DNA of 64,000 bases from Rhizomys pruinosus (taxonomy: Eukaryota; Chordata; Mammalia; Rodentia; Spalacidae), in assembly GCA_009823505.1 (NCBI GenBank), contig VZQC01011008.1, forward strand, positions 1,462,493-1,526,492. Direction: 5' to 3'. Positions 11,836 to 23,109 of this stretch are shown here, piece by piece. Position numbers and translations under genes: made by a program. The notes below the pieces were generated by a model. It did no database searches and had not been told where the DNA came from. It was given only the letters and a program-made list of their open reading frames with translations. Position 1 is the first letter of the stretch; every line of letters begins with the position of its first letter.

Positions 11836-12300
11836 TTTGTTGGGCTGGAGAAAAGGGTCATCTGGTAAAAGTGTTTCTCTACAAGCCTGTTGACCTGAGT
11901 TCTAGCTCTAGAACCAATGTTAAGATGATGTATGAGAAGGAAGGGGAGGAGGTGGAGGAGGAAGAGGAGGAGGAGGAGGAGGAGGAGGAGGAGGAGGAAC
12001 AGCAGGAGGAGGAAGAACAGGAGGAGGAGGAGAAGCAAGAGAAAGAACAGGGAGAAGAGTAAGAGGAGAGGAGGAGGAGGAGAAGGAGGAGAAGGAAGAG
12101 GAGGAGGAGGAGGAGAACCAGGGGGAGGAGGAGAAGCTGGTGCTGTCCCACCTCTCATAATACCATTATTCTCATAGCAAGATGGGAAGCAGAGGAGAAC
12201 CTGCCAGAAACTCCTGCATACAAAACAGCAGCAGGTGAAAACAATAGAGACCCTGCCTCAAAAAAGTGGAAGGAGAGAACTAGAAAAACTGATCTCCCCA
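11836..12300 (+). mobile_element. B4-type SINE expanded by a GGA tract
   Basis: The tRNA-derived head GGGCTGGAGAAAAGGGTCA at about 11840 and the tail AGCAAGATGGGAAGCAGAGG ... AGAGACCCTGCCTCAAAA at 12177-12260 are the two ends of a B4-type SINE. A better-preserved relative is at 44525-44745. About 200 bp of polypurine (11932-12130) separate them, followed by a CA-rich tail. Confidence 0.75.
11932..12130. repeat. (GGA)n/(GAGGAG)n polypurine tract
   Basis: Almost uninterrupted purines on the plus strand, dominated by GGA and GAA triplets. Open frames here, on both strands, are low-complexity Glu/Arg or Ser/Leu artefacts. Confidence 0.95.
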
Positions 12301-12307
12301 CACTTGC

Positions 12308-12378
12308 CTTGTCATGCACACACATACATACACACACTTACATACACACACACTTACATACACATATGCACACACACA
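12308..12378. repeat. CA-rich microsatellite
   Basis: Interrupted (CACA/TACA)n at the tail of the B4-type SINE. Confidence 0.9.
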
Positions 12379-12623
12379 ACAAATAAGTCTTTAGTTTTTT
12401 TTTTTGTTTAGACTCTATACTTGCGTAAATTTACCCTGTATTTATCTTTGATTGTTTTATAAAAACAATTTTCATCTTCCCTCAAATCCCAGTTTTCTGT
12501 GTACTGTGTGCTTTGGTGTCATTAACTTTTCTGTGCTTTAATACTTTCATATTAGAAATGAGTGAAATTACTTACATAAGTAAACACATTAAGCACTGTA
12601 ATGTACATTGCCAGACTAGCTCA

Positions 12624-12746
12624 GCATATATATATGTATATATATACATATATATGCAGTAATTATATATATAATATATATTAGTATATATATGTATATA
12701 TACTAATATATATAATCAGTAATATATATATTATATATATATATCA
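12624..12746. repeat. (AT)n block with near-perfect palindromes
   Basis: Alternating AT/GT with two long inverted repeats: GCATATATATATGTATATAT and its mirror at about 12625-12658, and ATTAGTATATATATGTATAT and its mirror at about 12679-12710. It can form a cruciform or hairpin. Confidence 0.9.
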
Positions 12747-12749
12747 GTA

Positions 12750-13105
12750 ATTCAATCACTATGAATCTATCTTTGTTTATCTATGTCTGAGTTCCCAAAC
12801 ACACCATGCTCATCTTAATTTGTATACTCACACAAAGAGCATAATGGTATTGCATGATTAACAAGTATCTCCTGGGAATAGGAAACATGATATGGCTAAG
12901 AAATCAATTTCACATCGTCTGACTATCTTTCTGACTCCCTCATCTGGTCTTACAACCCCATTATTAGCAAATGCAATTGGTCGGCTTAGTGGCTGTACTT
13001 GGCCACTCTGCATTCTAAGTGTGTCTTCTGAGCTGTGGAACTATACAGGGAGAAGTGATTGGAGAAGTGTGTGCTTCGCAGCTTAACCTTCAGCGGTTAT
13101 ACCAC
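12750..13105. other. Intergenic, nothing recognised
   Basis: No recognisable repeat or gene. Confidence 0.4.
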
Positions 13106-13107
13106 AC

Positions 13108-13216
13108 TAGTGCCAGTGTGATGACACAGTCCTGTGATCCAGCACATGGGAGGCAGAGGAAGGAGGGTTGCAAGTTTGAAACCCTCATGAGCTACATAGC
13201 ATAACACTGTCTAACA
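13108..13216 (+). mobile_element. Old B1-like monomer
   Basis: CACATGGGAGGCAGAGGAAG, CAAGTTTGAAACC and CTGTCTAACAAAG follow the B1 order with large divergence and shortening. Confidence 0.65.
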
Positions 13217-13257
13217 AAGAAAGTAAAATGAAAGAATGTTATATTCAAAACAAGGAT

Positions 13258-13297
13258 CAGCTGAGAGCCGTCTGAAACTCCAATTCCAGGAGAACCA
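13258..13297 (+). mobile_element. B2 fragment (mid-element)
   Basis: GCTGAGAGCCGTCTGAAACT followed by CCAATTCCAGGAGAAC is the middle of the duplication-bearing B2, with both ends lost. Confidence 0.7.
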
Positions 13298-13346
13298 GAG
13301 GGACCAAGGGTGAGAAAACCTCAGAAACAAGCTGGAAAATGTTTCT

Positions 13347-13925
13347 TTCTTTCTTTTTTTTTTTTTTAAATTAGTTTTTATTGATGCTTTGTGCATTTCA
13401 TACATTTTTTCCAATTCAGTTCAGGCTTATTTCCCTTTCCCTCCCCCCCCACCCCCACCCCATCCCAGATCATGCATTCTGCCATAACTGTCCTGCATCT
13501 TTCTCTCAGTTTTTTTTTTTTTTTTCATTTTTAGCTATAAGTGATAATCCATGAGTACAAGCATCCTTCATGCAAAACCTATCTGCAGGCTGTTGTGCCC
13601 AAACACCTACAGCCCCACCATCCAGTGGGGGGTGACAGGTTGTTTGTTCAATCAAGTTGATCAAATGAGTGTCCAGACTACATTGCTGTAGTTTCACCAT
13701 TCACCCCAATCGCAGCCCTTACATTCTACCACGCCCCCTCTTCCGCAGGTTGTTCCCTAGGCTTAGAAAAGGGGCACAGGTGGATGAGAGGTAAAACAGT
13801 CCACTCTCTCTGGAGCTGTTGACTTGGAGTCTGGTCAATTCTGGCTGTTTCCTTTCATGGGCTGACAGTTTGTCCAGGAATAACCTTTCGATCCTGGCCT
13901 GGCGCGTTATGGCGTCTCCCCTGCC
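13347..13925 (-). mobile_element. 5'-truncated L1 3' end with 16-nt TSD
   Basis: A minus-strand insert with poly(A) (plus-strand T run, 13356-13368) and AATAAA just before it. It contains the L1 3'-UTR-like TTATGGCAGAATGCATGATC plus a G-rich stretch. The same order occurs in the L1 tails at 2120-2200 and 51790-51840. Perfect 16-nt TSDs GCTGGAAAATGTTTCT lie at 13331-13346 and 13926-13941. No ORF2 coding is retained. The 5' half is L1 3' UTR of another subfamily or a transduced segment. Confidence 0.8.
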
Positions 13926-14164
13926 GCTGGAAAATGTTTCTAACAAAACACCATCTTCAGAGTTTGAGAAGAGGAAATGAAATCAATTCAAGTAAGGCCT
14001 GGTCTCAGGAGTTGCCAGGACAGTTTCTATACTTCAGACTAGAAATAGATAACTGCCCTTCCTTTCAGGTTTCCTCCTAGGCTGACTCCTATGCATTATA
14101 GAAGATACTTAATAGCTATACAATATACTCCTTTGGTAAGCAGTACATATTATAAATTAGGCAA

Positions 14165-14405
14165 TACATTTTATTATTTTTTTTAGTATTGTATTGAATT
14201 TGGGGAAATTTCATACAATATATTTTGATCATATTTAGACCCCCCTTTCCTATCTTATTCCTCATATAGCTTCCCACCAGATTTCATGTGCTCAGTCATA
14301 GATATCAAGGCCCATGTGTCAAGTTTGTGTTCCCAAATGGCCCTTGGTGTGTGTCCATCCACTGGAGCCCAGTTAACCTATCTAGCGTCACACCCTGAAA
14401 GAAAA
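14165..14405 (-). mobile_element. Possible L1 3'-UTR remnant
   Basis: Resembles old rodent L1 3' ends read in reverse (T-rich start, then GTGCTCAGTCATAGATATC and AAGGCCCATGTGTCAAG). It has no coding frame and the assignment is tentative. Confidence 0.4.
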
Positions 14406-16440
14406 CTGACTCACATTGTTAAGATTTGTATTTAACTGGTGACAGTTCTTAAGCAGAAAATCAAGTAGCTAGCCCAAAATCAGATCTAGGAGGACAAATC
14501 TATGCTTCCAAATGGAGCCTAGGCTTTCCTTGTCCTAGGTCCTGAAAAATGACTAATCTAGACACTAAAACCCAAACTGGAAGCTCTAAAGACAAAGTGA
14601 AAGTTCAACATGGAGAACTATAGTTGAAACATGGTGAAAGTTCACAATTTGGATTGTAGCAACCTTTCTTTTTTTGTAATATCTCTGAAGTAATGAGAAA
14701 AATACCAGGCAAGAGCCAGTAAGACTGTTTGCAAGCATCTAATTTGTGTCAGACTCTGTATCATATTATCAAAACATGTCTGCTTTTGATGAAGCATCCT
14801 GAGTTCATTTTCTTGGGTTGTGTTAGTGAAGGGAGTTTGAGGAAGAATAACTAACACTAGAATCTTTGAAAATGACACATGGAAACCTGCCAACATAGAA
14901 GCTTCCTAAAATATACATAAATGTACAAATATGGAGTTTAAATGTGGGAGGGGATAATGCCTTTCCCAGACACCATTGGCTACCCACAGTGGCAGGATAA
15001 GTTGCCAATTTTTCAAGTTTTTGGTCAGTGGGGTCTCATTTAAACACCCTTTAAACACCACAAGTTTTTGCCAGTCTTCATTAGTGTCCAGAATTGGATG
15101 TCAAGATCCTATTGCTAAAATATGAGGCCAAGCTTTTATAAAAAGCTGTTGTTTGGGGCTTTAAAGTGAGCTAAAACTCACTCACATGGAGATTTTCTTT
15201 GTCATAAGCTGGATCTCATCTTGTCAGGAGCAGACCTCTTCCATAGAAGGTAGTTATGATCTCTCCCTTAAAATGCAGAAAAATACATGAATTAAGCTCC
15301 TACAAATACATTCCAAACAATAAACATTTTAATGTGGAAGTGAGATAACAGGCAAAAAGATCTAATGTCACTAAACATTGAAAGGCCTAAGATGATCTAT
15401 GTCATTGACACATAAAAGTTAAATTTGTGTAAAGAGGACTACTGAAAACAAAGAGAAAAAATGACAACAGTAAAAATCCCACCACCATCATGAGAAAAAC
15501 AAGTGACAAGTTCCAAGACAGTATCTGTGAAGCATGAAGAACTGACACCCAAACTCCTTAACAGGTTCACATGTGTTACAAAAGTCCAAAGGAAATAAAA
15601 AAGAGAACAAGAACAAATACAAATCTTTATCCTTACATGTGTGAGGAACAGAAAGTCCTAGTTTGATACAATTTTACATTAATTGTCAGAGTGAAGTATT
15701 TCTCTTTGAACCATGTTGGAGAGTCCCTTTGCCTTCTAGGAGAGCAGGCTTAGATCATATGTCAGCTGTACCAGTGTATGTGCCACAGGAACATTCTTCC
15801 TGGAAGATTCCCACAGGTGCGTGTACAGGTGGACAGATATTAGCATATTGTTTACTTTAGCACAGAACATATGACTAGTCTTGAGGTTACTCATTTATAA
15901 TACAAGAGTATGGATTCATTAAAATTAATGAGACATGTCTATAGCTACAAAATTGGAATTATGTCCAAGACATGAAACATATATATGAATAAGTAACATG
16001 ATGGTCTTTTAAATGAAAACAAGATGTTCCCTGTTCACTAACTCATTAACATATATAAATAAGAAGACAGTTGCATGTGGCTGCGCATTGCACTGCACGT
16101 GTGCACAGAGAGTCCTGGAAAGAATGGAGAGATGCAGCAAGGGACGAGGCAGGGATGCTCTGTCAACATGCTCATCATGAGCATTTCTAATGATAGACCT
16201 GAAATAGCTTTTAATATTTTTAGCTATAATCAGACAAAAATGACAGCACTTTGCATAGTTGATGAGAAGTTCCCGAGGAGAGATGCACAGCATGATCACA
16301 GCTATAAAACTGCACTTAGATTCAGAAAGAAAACATCAGCATTCTTGTTGAATGTCAATTTCTTTACTATGCCTCTGTTTACTTTAAAAAAATAAATAAA
16401 ATTGTGTTTTCATCCAAATTCATTTCTCAGAATACTCATA
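14406..16440. other. Intergenic, nothing recognised
   Basis: About 2 kb with no recognised SINE, LINE, LTR or coding homology. The ~100-codon frame at 16075-16395 has no recognisable motif. Confidence 0.45.
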
Positions 16441-16442
16441 TG

Positions 16443-16616
16443 TTATTTATTTGGTTAGTTAGTTATTTAAAGAATTTTTTTACAGGATCTCCCTCATCCA
16501 GCCAGCCTGGAACTCACTAAGTAGAACAGGCTACCCTCAATCTTCTTGAGATCCACCTGCCTCTGCCTCTCACATTCTGGGAATAAAGCCTGCACCACCA
16601 CACTTGGCATTCATGT
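16443..16616 (-). mobile_element. B1 SINE (old)
   Basis: Minus-strand B1 with CAGCCTGGAACTCACTAAGT, GAGATCCACCTGCCTCTGCC and GCACCACCACACTTGGC. Confidence 0.8.
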
Positions 16617-16664
16617 GTGCAATTTAAAGTCAACTAGTTCTACATGTGTATGAAAAAATTCTCA

Positions 16665-16815
16665 CTTCTAGCTGTTTGTGTGGTGCACCCCTTTAATCTC
16701 AGCACTTGGGAGGCAGAAGCAGGCAGATCTCTGAAAGATTAAGGTCAGCCCAGTCTTCATAGCAAGTTTCACACCAGCTGGGGTTACCAGGAGACACCGT
16801 CCCAGAATAACAACA
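16665..16815 (+). mobile_element. B1 SINE (diverged)
   Basis: TGTGTGGTGCACCCCTTTAA, CACTTGGGAGGCAGAAGCAG and GGGGTTACCAGGAGACACCG follow the B1 order. Confidence 0.8.
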
Positions 16816-16884
16816 GTGAAATATCACTTTCCACCTGTGATCTATCTTTACAAACTAAGTCCCTCTGTCTCTCTGCTGATTTTT

Positions 16885-17087
16885 AATATGGTGTTTATTT
16901 TAATATTTTATCTACTTTTATTTTATCTGTATGAGTGCTTCACCTGCATGTATGCAAGGCCATCACATGTGTGCAACGCCCCTCAGAACTGGAGTTATAG
17001 AGATTGTTAACTGCCGTGTAAGTGCTGGGAATCAAACCTCTGAGAAAACACCAAGTTTCTTAACCACTGACCCATCTCTTCAGCCCC
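16885..17087 (-). mobile_element. B2/B3-type SINE (old)
   Basis: The T-rich start, GCCATCACATGTGTGCAACG, AGTGCTGGGAATCAAACCTC and CCATCTCTTCAGCCCC mark a minus-strand tRNA-derived SINE. Confidence 0.8.
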
Positions 17088-17089
17088 CA

Positions 17090-18190
17090 AATGGTATTTC
17101 TTGTTCTTTTCCAAGTTATTACAACATTTCCAAAGGTAATCATCCAGTGCTTTTGTGTTAATTACTGTGTGCAGTACTTGTGATGTGTCAGTGAACAAAA
17201 GGAAGACTCCTACCTCTCAGAGGTCAACATTATAAGGGAAGATGGGAGAAAATAAGCACAATATTTGTAGTTTTAGCATTATCTTCAAAGTAAGAGTGAT
17301 TAGTAGATCACTCATTTACTAATAATCCCTCAAACCCCTGGAATTCAGTAAGTTTCCCTTCTTATTTAATTTACATGTAGTTTGACATAAGTCCTCTTTT
17401 CATGTTTTATGAATCATGAACTATTTTACCTGGAGTAGCGTATTCCTATGGAGAGTGTCAGCATCTTCTGATTGCTGACAGCACTGAACCCACAGTGGTT
17501 TGTAAGCTGTTACTGTGTACATGATGAGTAGTCAGTGATGTGTTGAGCTATGCTATGACTGCGCCCTTCTCTTTTCTTATATCTTTAGATATAAGAGCTT
17601 TTCCTAAGGGTACCAGTTACAGGTTTGTTTTCATTTACATAAATTTATTACTGATAGACTTTGAGTGTGAGCAACTGTGCAAGATGGCTAGAAAAATGTG
17701 CACAGGTGATATACAATAACAGGGAGATGTATGACTCACGGGTGTCCAAACCAAATATGAGAAAATCATAAATACAATTATTCAGATAGATACTTGATTG
17801 TGCTACTACATATTTTTTAGGAAAATATTTGTGTGAGATATTTATAGAAGGTGAGATCCTTGCATGCTGGGAAGTAAACTGGGGCACTAAGCCCAGGGTA
17901 TAATCCATACTGTTTGGTGATAATGTCTTTTACAGTGTGGCTCATGTCAGTGTGAGGAATATGGCTTCTCCACACTCTGGGAACCAGAGATCATGAAAAT
18001 CAAACCTGGACGAATATGCTTAAATGAGTCTCCATCATTAGGTTTCTGCTGAGTCAAAAAAACCTCAAGACAAAAAACTATTTTGACCTGTCTATGAAAA
18101 GTAGCTGTTTCAAGCATAACCCACATAATTTTTATAAGTGAATTGTGTAAAGCATTAATAGGGACTAGTAATGGAGACTCTTCATGTCCA
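17090..18190. other. Intergenic, nothing recognised
   Basis: No gene, RNA or repeat recognised in about 1.1 kb. Confidence 0.45.
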
Positions 18191-18196
18191 GAAGAC

Positions 18197-18415
18197 AGGG
18201 ATAGAGAGATGACTCAGCAGTTAAGAGTTCCGACTGCTCTTGCAGAGGACCCAGGTTCATCTGTCTTTAAGCTGGGCATGGTGGTGCACGCCTTTAATCC
18301 TAGCACTCAGGAGGCGGAGGCAGGCAGATCTCTGTGAGTTCAAAGCCAGCCTGGTCTACAGAGCAAGCTCCAGGCCAGCTGGGACTAAAGGGAGACCCTG
18401 TCTCAAAAAAAAAGG
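18197..18415 (+). mobile_element. Composite SINE: B2 head joined to B1
   Basis: The B2 5' half (GATAGAGAGATGACTCAGCA ... TGCAGAGGACCCAGG) passes through CTGTCTTTAAG directly into a complete B1 (CTGGGCATGGTGGTGCACGC to CCCTGTCTCAAAAA). It has one A-rich tail, at the B1 end only. The same junction recurs at 34791 and 40641. A short internal deletion removed part of the B2 piece. Confidence 0.8.
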
Positions 18416-18461
18416 ACAGGCATTTTTCCATCAAGCCACTTCCTCTGAGAGCATGAGTTTT

Positions 18462-19181
18462 TGCCGGGAGCCAAAGCTGTCAGGCATACATGTGCACAGA
18501 AAATTACTAACTTACTTATTTCAGGAGTTTACAAGCCAGCTTACATACCTCAGGAGTTTATGAGTGCACCTTGCTTATCTCAGAAATTTACTGCCACACC
18601 AACCCCAGACAGAATTAGTAAAACAGGAATTACAGTTACAGTCATACATGGTAGAAAACATTACTTAAAGGTAGATGGTGGGCTCCTTCTTTAGAAAAAT
18701 ATAGTAAAGAAAAAACCAAAAAGGCTCTCCCAGGCCATGGCTCGAATTACAGCCTGAAGATAACAAATGGCCTTGGGAGGGTGGGAAGAAACCAAAGTGA
18801 AGCTTCAAAGGGAAACCATGTCTCACATCTGACAAACAAACCACCCATGGTTTGTGGTTTTACGACCACTGTTTGTTCCCAGAGATGTGCTAATTTTGAG
18901 CAAAGTGCCATGTGTAAAGTGCTTCTGGTTAGTGCTTCTGGTTAATGTGTAAAACTTAAACTCTTTAGTAAAGGGCCTATTCTTGCTGGGGATGTGCTGA
19001 TCTTGATCTGCTTTTCCTGATATGTACTATATAATCAGTTTGCCTGCTCTTAGTAAAATGCACCAGATTCAAGACCACTCTGGTGTCATGTCTGTCTATA
19101 TTTCACCTAACCTGTGCCCTCCTTCCAAGACCCTGATTCCCCGCAGTCAGAGGGAACCCCCCGCTGGGACGGTCTGCGGCA
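18462..19181 (+). mobile_element. Class II (ERVK-type) solo LTR with perfect 6-bp TSD
   Basis: A 720-bp LTR from TGCCGGGAGCCAAAG to GGACGGTCTGCGGCA. It is flanked by a perfect AGTTTT duplication at 18456-18461 and 19182-19187. The 6-bp TSD and the TG..CA ends fit class II ERVs. A TATA-like TACTATATAATC near 19025 is the likely core promoter. No internal region remains. Confidence 0.9.
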
Positions 19182-19431
19182 AGTTTTACTAGGAAAATAA
19201 ACAGTTTACTAATGACAAAGCTACATACTGACTCCTCACCAAGTGCTTTCTAACTACTCAAATCCACTTGAATTCATGTTAGAAGTAAAGTAGCCAAGAC
19301 CCTGGTCTCTTAATCCAAATGTTGTTTATCAGCATGTCACAGTATGTGTCCTGCAAATGACACCTTCTATTTTGCTGTCATTATTAAAAATGAATATGAC
19401 ACATATTCATTTTAAAGCTGAATGAAGACAG

Positions 19432-19668
19432 GGCTGGAGAGATAGCCTAGTGGTTAAGAGCACCGACTGCTTTTGCAGAGGGCCTGGGTTCGATCAGGTA
19501 AGAACCATCTGTAACTCCAATTCCAGGAGAACTCCAGTTCCAGGGGAACTCTTCTGACCTCTGAGGCATTGCACGGCACAGGTGCACAGACCTACATGCA
19601 GACAGTACATTCATACACATACAAAAATAAATAAAATTAAAAAAAAATTTTTTTAAGTTTTTTAAAAA
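19432..19668 (+). mobile_element. B2-family SINE (17-bp duplication subtype)
   Basis: B2 with both copies of the duplicated block. It is flanked by AAAGCTG(A/G)ATGAAGACA at about 19415-19431 and 19668-19684. A short stretch between the anticodon-like region and the duplication is deleted. Confidence 0.9.
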
Positions 19669-19825
19669 AAGCTGGATGAAGACAATAAATCTCATAGGGT
19701 TTTCTTCATGCTATAAAAAAGATTACCTCATTTGGCCACATGTTCAAGTAATTGATTTTTTTCATTTATATAGAAGCAAGCAGATAAAAAAATTACAAAT
19801 TGGGTAGGAATTATGAGTTGACATA

Positions 19826-20230
19826 TGTGCTGGATAGCTTTAGTGTCAACTTGACACACCTGGGTTGAGGGAGCCTCAACTGGGGAATTGACTCCATTGG
19901 ATTGGCCTGTGGCCACATCTGTGGAGTATTGTCTTGATGGTCGAGCAGTGTGGAAGGGTCCAGTCCACAATGAGTGGTGCCACCTGGGCAGGTAGTTATG
20001 TATGGTATAAGAAGGCAGGCTGGGCATGAGCCAGAGCGAGCAAGCCAGTGGACAGCATTCCTCCATGGCCTGTGCTTCAGCTCCTGCCTCCAGGTTCCTG
20101 CCCTGAGTTCCTGCCTTGTGCTCCCTGAGTGATGAACTATGAACCAGGAGATGTAAGCTGAATAAACCCTTTCCTCCCCAAGTTGGTGTCAGAGTGTTTT
20201 GTCACAGCAATGGAAAGACAAACTAGGACA
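19826..20230 (+). mobile_element. Solo MaLR (MT-type) LTR with perfect TSD
   Basis: A 405-bp LTR from TGTGCTGGATAGCTTTAGTG to AACTAGGACA with AATAAACCC near 20160. Perfect 5-bp TSDs ACATA lie at 19821-19825 and 20231-20235. It is very similar to the copy at 5128-5539. Confidence 0.95.
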
Positions 20231-20426
20231 ACATAGTTGGACACAATAAGCCCAAGCACGTCAATAACACTATGATGACCAGACAACTGAAACCATGCCA
20301 TCTTTTGACCATTCATCATCAAGCCACTGTTTATGTTGCATTTACAATTTGGTCAGCATAATGGTGAAATTCTTTACTTTTTAATTTGTAAGTAAACATG
20401 GATATAAAGAATTCAGTAAAACTTGC

Positions 20427-20562
20427 CAGGCTTTTAATCCCAGGATTTGGGAAGCAGAGGCAGGTAGATAGATATCTGTGAGTTCGAGGCTGGCCTCAAC
20501 CTGGTCTACATAGGGAATTCCAAAGCAGTTGGTGCTACAAGGAGATCTTATTTCGAATACAA
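20427..20562 (+). mobile_element. B1 SINE with expanded purine tail
   Basis: B1 from CCAGGCTTTTAATCCCAGG to AAGGAGATCTTATTTCGAA. It carries a 10-bp internal insertion (CTCAACCTGG repeat) and runs straight into the polypurine tract, so the tract probably grew from the SINE tail. Confidence 0.8.
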
Positions 20563-20564
20563 AA

Positions 20565-20638
20565 AGAAAAAGAGGAGGAGGAGGAGGAGGAGGAGGAGGA
20601 GGAGGAGGAGGAAAGAGGAGGAGGAGGAGAAGGAAGAG

Positions 20639-20671
<33 letters not shown>

Positions 20672-21014
20672 AGGATTAAAAAGAGAAGGAAGAGGGGGAG
20701 AAGGAGGGGAGGAAGTGGAAGGGAGAGGAAGAGAAGGAGGAAGAGGATGAGGAAGAGGAGGAAGAGAAAATAAGGAGGAAGAAGGACAAAGAGGAGGAAG
20801 AAGAGGAGGAGGAGGGGAAGGAAAGAGGAGGATAAAGAGGGAGGAGAAAAAGGGAGGAGGAGGGAAAAGGAAGAGGAAGAAGAAGAGGAAGAGGAGGAAG
20901 AGGAGGAGGAGAAAGATAGAGGAGGATAAAGAGGGAGGAGGTGGAAGGAAGAGAATGAAGAGAAAGAGGAGGAGGAGGAGGAACAGAAGAAAGAAAAGAA
21001 GAAGGAAAGAGACA
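20565..21014. repeat. 450-bp polypurine (GGA/GAA)n tract
   Basis: About 450 bp of nearly pure purine on the plus strand in GGA, GAA and GGGA steps. It gives long artefactual frames of Ser/Phe/Leu on the minus strand. It could form triplex (H-DNA) or G4 structures. Confidence 0.97.
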
Positions 21015-21469
21015 AAATTTTACAGGTTCAAAAATGAAGTTTTATAGTAAAATCCCATGGCTCCAGTCTAACCCCTTTACTTTTTCCACCCAGCACAAGA
21101 GGGCTTTTATTGTGAAGAGTGGGCAAACTGCATCCACACAGATTTTGAGAGACATTCTGTGGAGCCATCAGTAATATCTGTGAGCTCATATGCAAATGAG
21201 AGGAAAGGAAGGGATGCCACAATTAAGATTCATGAGTCGTGGACTTCCGTGGACTTCCAGGCCCCGAGCATCCTGGGAAGCAATCCAAAGGTGGGTCATG
21301 AGGGCAAAGCCGCAGTGCCAGCACAGCGTACAGCGGGGTGCCTGACTGTGAAGTCTGTGGGAAAGGATTACACACGATGTTCAGGACCCTGTACTCAGAT
21401 AAATGCTGCAAGTACGCCCTCTGCTTTGCTTGCACACTCCTGGGTCTCTGCAAAAGAACCTTCCCAGAG

Positions 21470-22048
21470 CTCTTTTCTCCTCCTTCATCCTTAATGTGTA
21501 CATGAGAGGACTGAGGATTGCAGTCATGACTGTATAAAAGAGTGGGGAAGGTAGAGGGTTATGGTGTCCTAGATCAGAGTGTTTCCTGCCCCACTGAGCC
21601 ACTAGTCTCCTGCCAGAGCCCAGCAGAGCTGCCGGTTCATCACTGCTGCATAGTGGAGAGGTCTGCAGAGACACAGAGTGGTCAAACCCATCACTGCCAG
21701 GAGAACACACTCAGTGACTGAGCACAGAGCCAGCTCCCCGGTGCTGCACACACAGCCTGGGGCCCACGATGGTCTTGGCTTGTCCTTCCAGGCTCTACAG
21801 CAGCTGAAGTACAATGCTAGTGGTGAAACAGATGTGAAGCAGGGGGAATGGTGAGCAAGTAAACAGTAATGGGTATTTTGAGTTTAGGGTCTATTGACGA
21901 CACCAGAATAATCATTGGATTTCCCACCAGGGTAAAGAGATGGGAATGATGCAGAGTGTTCTTTCCAGCTGGAGCTGGTCTGAGAAGTTCACCAGGATGA
22001 AGCATCCACCAGCCTGACTGTTGTTCATCCTCATCACCTGGTATAAAC
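21470..22048 (-). pseudogene. Olfactory receptor pseudogene, OR2-like, heavily deleted
   Basis: Fragments in order on the minus strand. Near 22040-21850 is an N-terminal/TM1-TM2 part (TLVGNPMIILVSSIDPKLKI). Near 21735-21605 is a TM3/IC2 part (VTECVLLAVMG ... CRPLHYAAVMNRQLC), with the DRY region garbled. Near 21560-21470 is a TM7 part (LFYTVMTAILSPLMYTLRMK; the usual NPxxY is SPLMY). TM4-TM6 are missing and the pieces are in different frames. A long-dead relative of the OR2-type pseudogene at 9811-10759. Confidence 0.85.
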
Positions 22049-22049
22049 A

Positions 22050-22890
22050 AGAGAGAAAAGATTCATTATATATTAAGGATGCACAGTCTCAGTGCCCCCA
22101 TTTAAAATGCTGATGCTGGGGGAAGCTGCACCTGATGAGAATACAGAAAAAGCCTGAATTAACAGGGACACACACAGAGGCACTACACAGCACAGGTTTG
22201 GCTCCACTGGTAAGCATTAGAGGCTGAGGAAAAGTTTCCCGTGAAAGAAAGTAAGAAAACTATCAAAAGATTAAAACGTATTCAATCTATTCATAACCAG
22301 TGGCAATTCATTCAAATTAAATGGAAAAATTCAGCTTCTTCAGTGTTTAGTATAAGCTAATGATGTAAAGAAAACATCTCCATTCTTCAATCATACCTTT
22401 TGAACTAGGCAGTTTTTTACTTTTTTATATAAATGACAGGTTCTGAAGATTATGAAGGCAACTTCTATAAAGTGTCAAACATTTGTCTTTTCTCTCTGAA
22501 ATTTTAACCACATGGACACATGATTTCTGAAGCAGATTCGCTATGGGAATCATGAACTCATTCAGTCTACCAGCTTCTGGGGAACACATGTGTTATCACA
22601 GCTCCCCCTCCTCAGTTGTGCAGTTGTGGGGAGGAGTTATTGACTCTCTGGCCCTTGTGTGTTGAATGAGGCAAGCGAATCAGAATCCAAGGTGTGCGCC
22701 CTGGTATTACCAAGGCTCCTCAGGCAGACAGAAGAGGACTCTCAGTATGCACCAAATCAGCAGAAAATTGTAACTCTAGAAGCTGAAAGGGGCTTCAGAC
22801 ACTTGAAAAGTTACAAATTCAAACATTTAAGAAGCAGATGCTGCCTCAGACAACACCCAAAGAACATAACTGTGCATCAACTTTGATTCA
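22050..22890. other. Intergenic, nothing recognised
   Basis: No gene or repeat recognised. Confidence 0.45.
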
Positions 22891-22892
22891 CT

Positions 22893-22938
22893 GTGGGAGC
22901 AGTCAGCCCTCTTAATGGCTGAGCCATCTCTCCAGCCC
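22893..22938 (-). mobile_element. B2 5'-end remnant
   Basis: GCTGAGCCATCTCTCCAGCC, the reverse complement of the B2 start, with nothing of the rest of the element. Confidence 0.75.
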
Positions 22939-23109
22939 CATCCCTGAATTATTTCTAAGCCACTGACAGACATAGACAGCTACCAAAGAATGTGATGAGA
23001 TCAATGCACAGCTATGACCCATATTTTTCAGATCTGCTCATCTTGTACTTTCAGAAGAATCATTTCTCCCTCTGATGCATTCCTAGCCACATGTAAATTC
23101 CTCAACTCC

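Noticed and set aside
11796..12177. Pro/Leu-rich and Glu/Arg-rich frames
   Set aside because: A consequence of the GGA tract in a B4-type SINE.
16075..16395. 106-codon plus-strand frame
   Set aside because: No motif, no conserved context, and a competing frame on the other strand; not supportable as a gene.
20548..21015. 155-residue Ser/Phe/Leu-rich frame on the minus strand
   Set aside because: A pure consequence of the polypurine tract; low complexity with no domain.
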